NCBI GenBank assembly: GCA_031274665.1
Contig: JAISPV010000068.1
Coordinates: 1-5,525 of the forward strand
Origin: Candidatus Methanoplasma sp.
Lineage (GTDB): Archaea > Thermoplasmatota > Thermoplasmata > Methanomassiliicoccales > Methanomethylophilaceae
Direction of reading: 5' to 3'
DNA length: 5,525 nt
Position 1 is the stretch's first letter. Every line of letters begins with the position of its first letter. The position numbers and the translations under genes are program-made. Below, piece by piece: positions 5,472 through 5,525 of the stretch. The notes beneath the pieces were generated by a model. It was not told the origin of the DNA and ran no database searches. It saw only the letters and a list, made by a program, of their open reading frames with translations.

Positions 5472-5478
5472 AATAGTA

Positions 5479-5525
5479 ATGGCAGAAAAAACAGAGAAAA
5501 AGAGTCCGGCGGCATCATTGCTGGG
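5479..5525 (+). CDS. N-terminus of an unidentified protein (partial)
   Basis: Only 15 codons are visible before the window ends: MAEKTEKKSPAASLL. The lysine- and glutamate-rich start looks like a soluble cytoplasmic protein, but it is too short to recognise. The gene has a strong TATA box, a leader of about 30 bases and a well-spaced GAGG, suggesting good expression. It is divergent from the thioesterase operon, with a shared upstream region of about 170 bases. Confidence 0.6.
   Translation, partial: MAEKTEKKSPAASLL

Noticed and set aside
5442..5525. Alternative plus-strand start at ATG 5442 in a different frame, open to the window end
   Set aside because: It lies only about 20 bases after the TATA centre and has no Shine-Dalgarno site, while the ATG at 5479 has GAGG at 7 bases. 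It cannot be fully excluded because the window ends.
1..5525. CRISPR arrays, tRNA or rRNA genes, complete insertion sequences
   Set aside because: No regularly spaced repeats, no cloverleaf-like or rRNA-like sequence and no transposase were seen; the only repeat pair is the 26-base one reported.

Overview
The window looks archaeal. Three genes have an AT-rich TATA box whose centre lies about 23-28 bases upstream of the start codon with no convincing Shine-Dalgarno site, which fits leaderless transcription. Other genes have purine-rich Shine-Dalgarno sites matching the archaeal 16S tail. Base composition is moderate (sampled lines about 43-57% GC). Protein style and gene layout suggest a Thermoplasmata-like methanogen of the Methanomassiliicoccales, but this is a lineage impression without a marker gene. 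None of the six stop codons seen is TAG, which would fit that pyrrolysine-using group, although six is a small sample.

Left part (1-2780, minus strand): a helicase-nuclease operon. A large AddB-like protein (67-2748) has a degenerate SF1 helicase-like front half and an intact PD-(D/E)XK nuclease with the four cysteines expected for an iron-sulfur cluster. It overlaps by 14 bases the start of a UvrD/AddA-like helicase that runs off the left edge. Together they resemble bacterial AddAB, which resects DNA double-strand ends.

Middle (about 2800-3870, plus strand): an apparently acquired cassette. It carries a Bro-N domain fused in frame to a class III Fic AMP-transferase, interrupted by a single TAA codon just before the catalytic HPFxxGNGR motif. 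A palindrome-rich, operator-like region precedes it, and a diverged 26-base direct repeat lies on either side. The right-hand copy of the repeat contains the TATA box of the next gene.

Right part (3872-5525): a GTG-started protein whose sequence follows the DEDDh exonuclease fold through all three motifs but has lost nearly all catalytic residues. It converges, with overlapping stop codons, on a minus-strand pair: a PaaI-like hotdog thioesterase followed by a zinc-ribbon membrane protein, coupled through ATGA. A divergent promoter region with a dyad leads to the first codons of an unidentified plus-strand gene.

The most noteworthy points are the Bro-N/Fic fusion with its precisely placed ochre codon, the pseudo-exonuclease beside it, the repeat pair bracketing the cassette, and the AddAB-like operon in an apparent archaeon. 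No single new system can be proven from this window.
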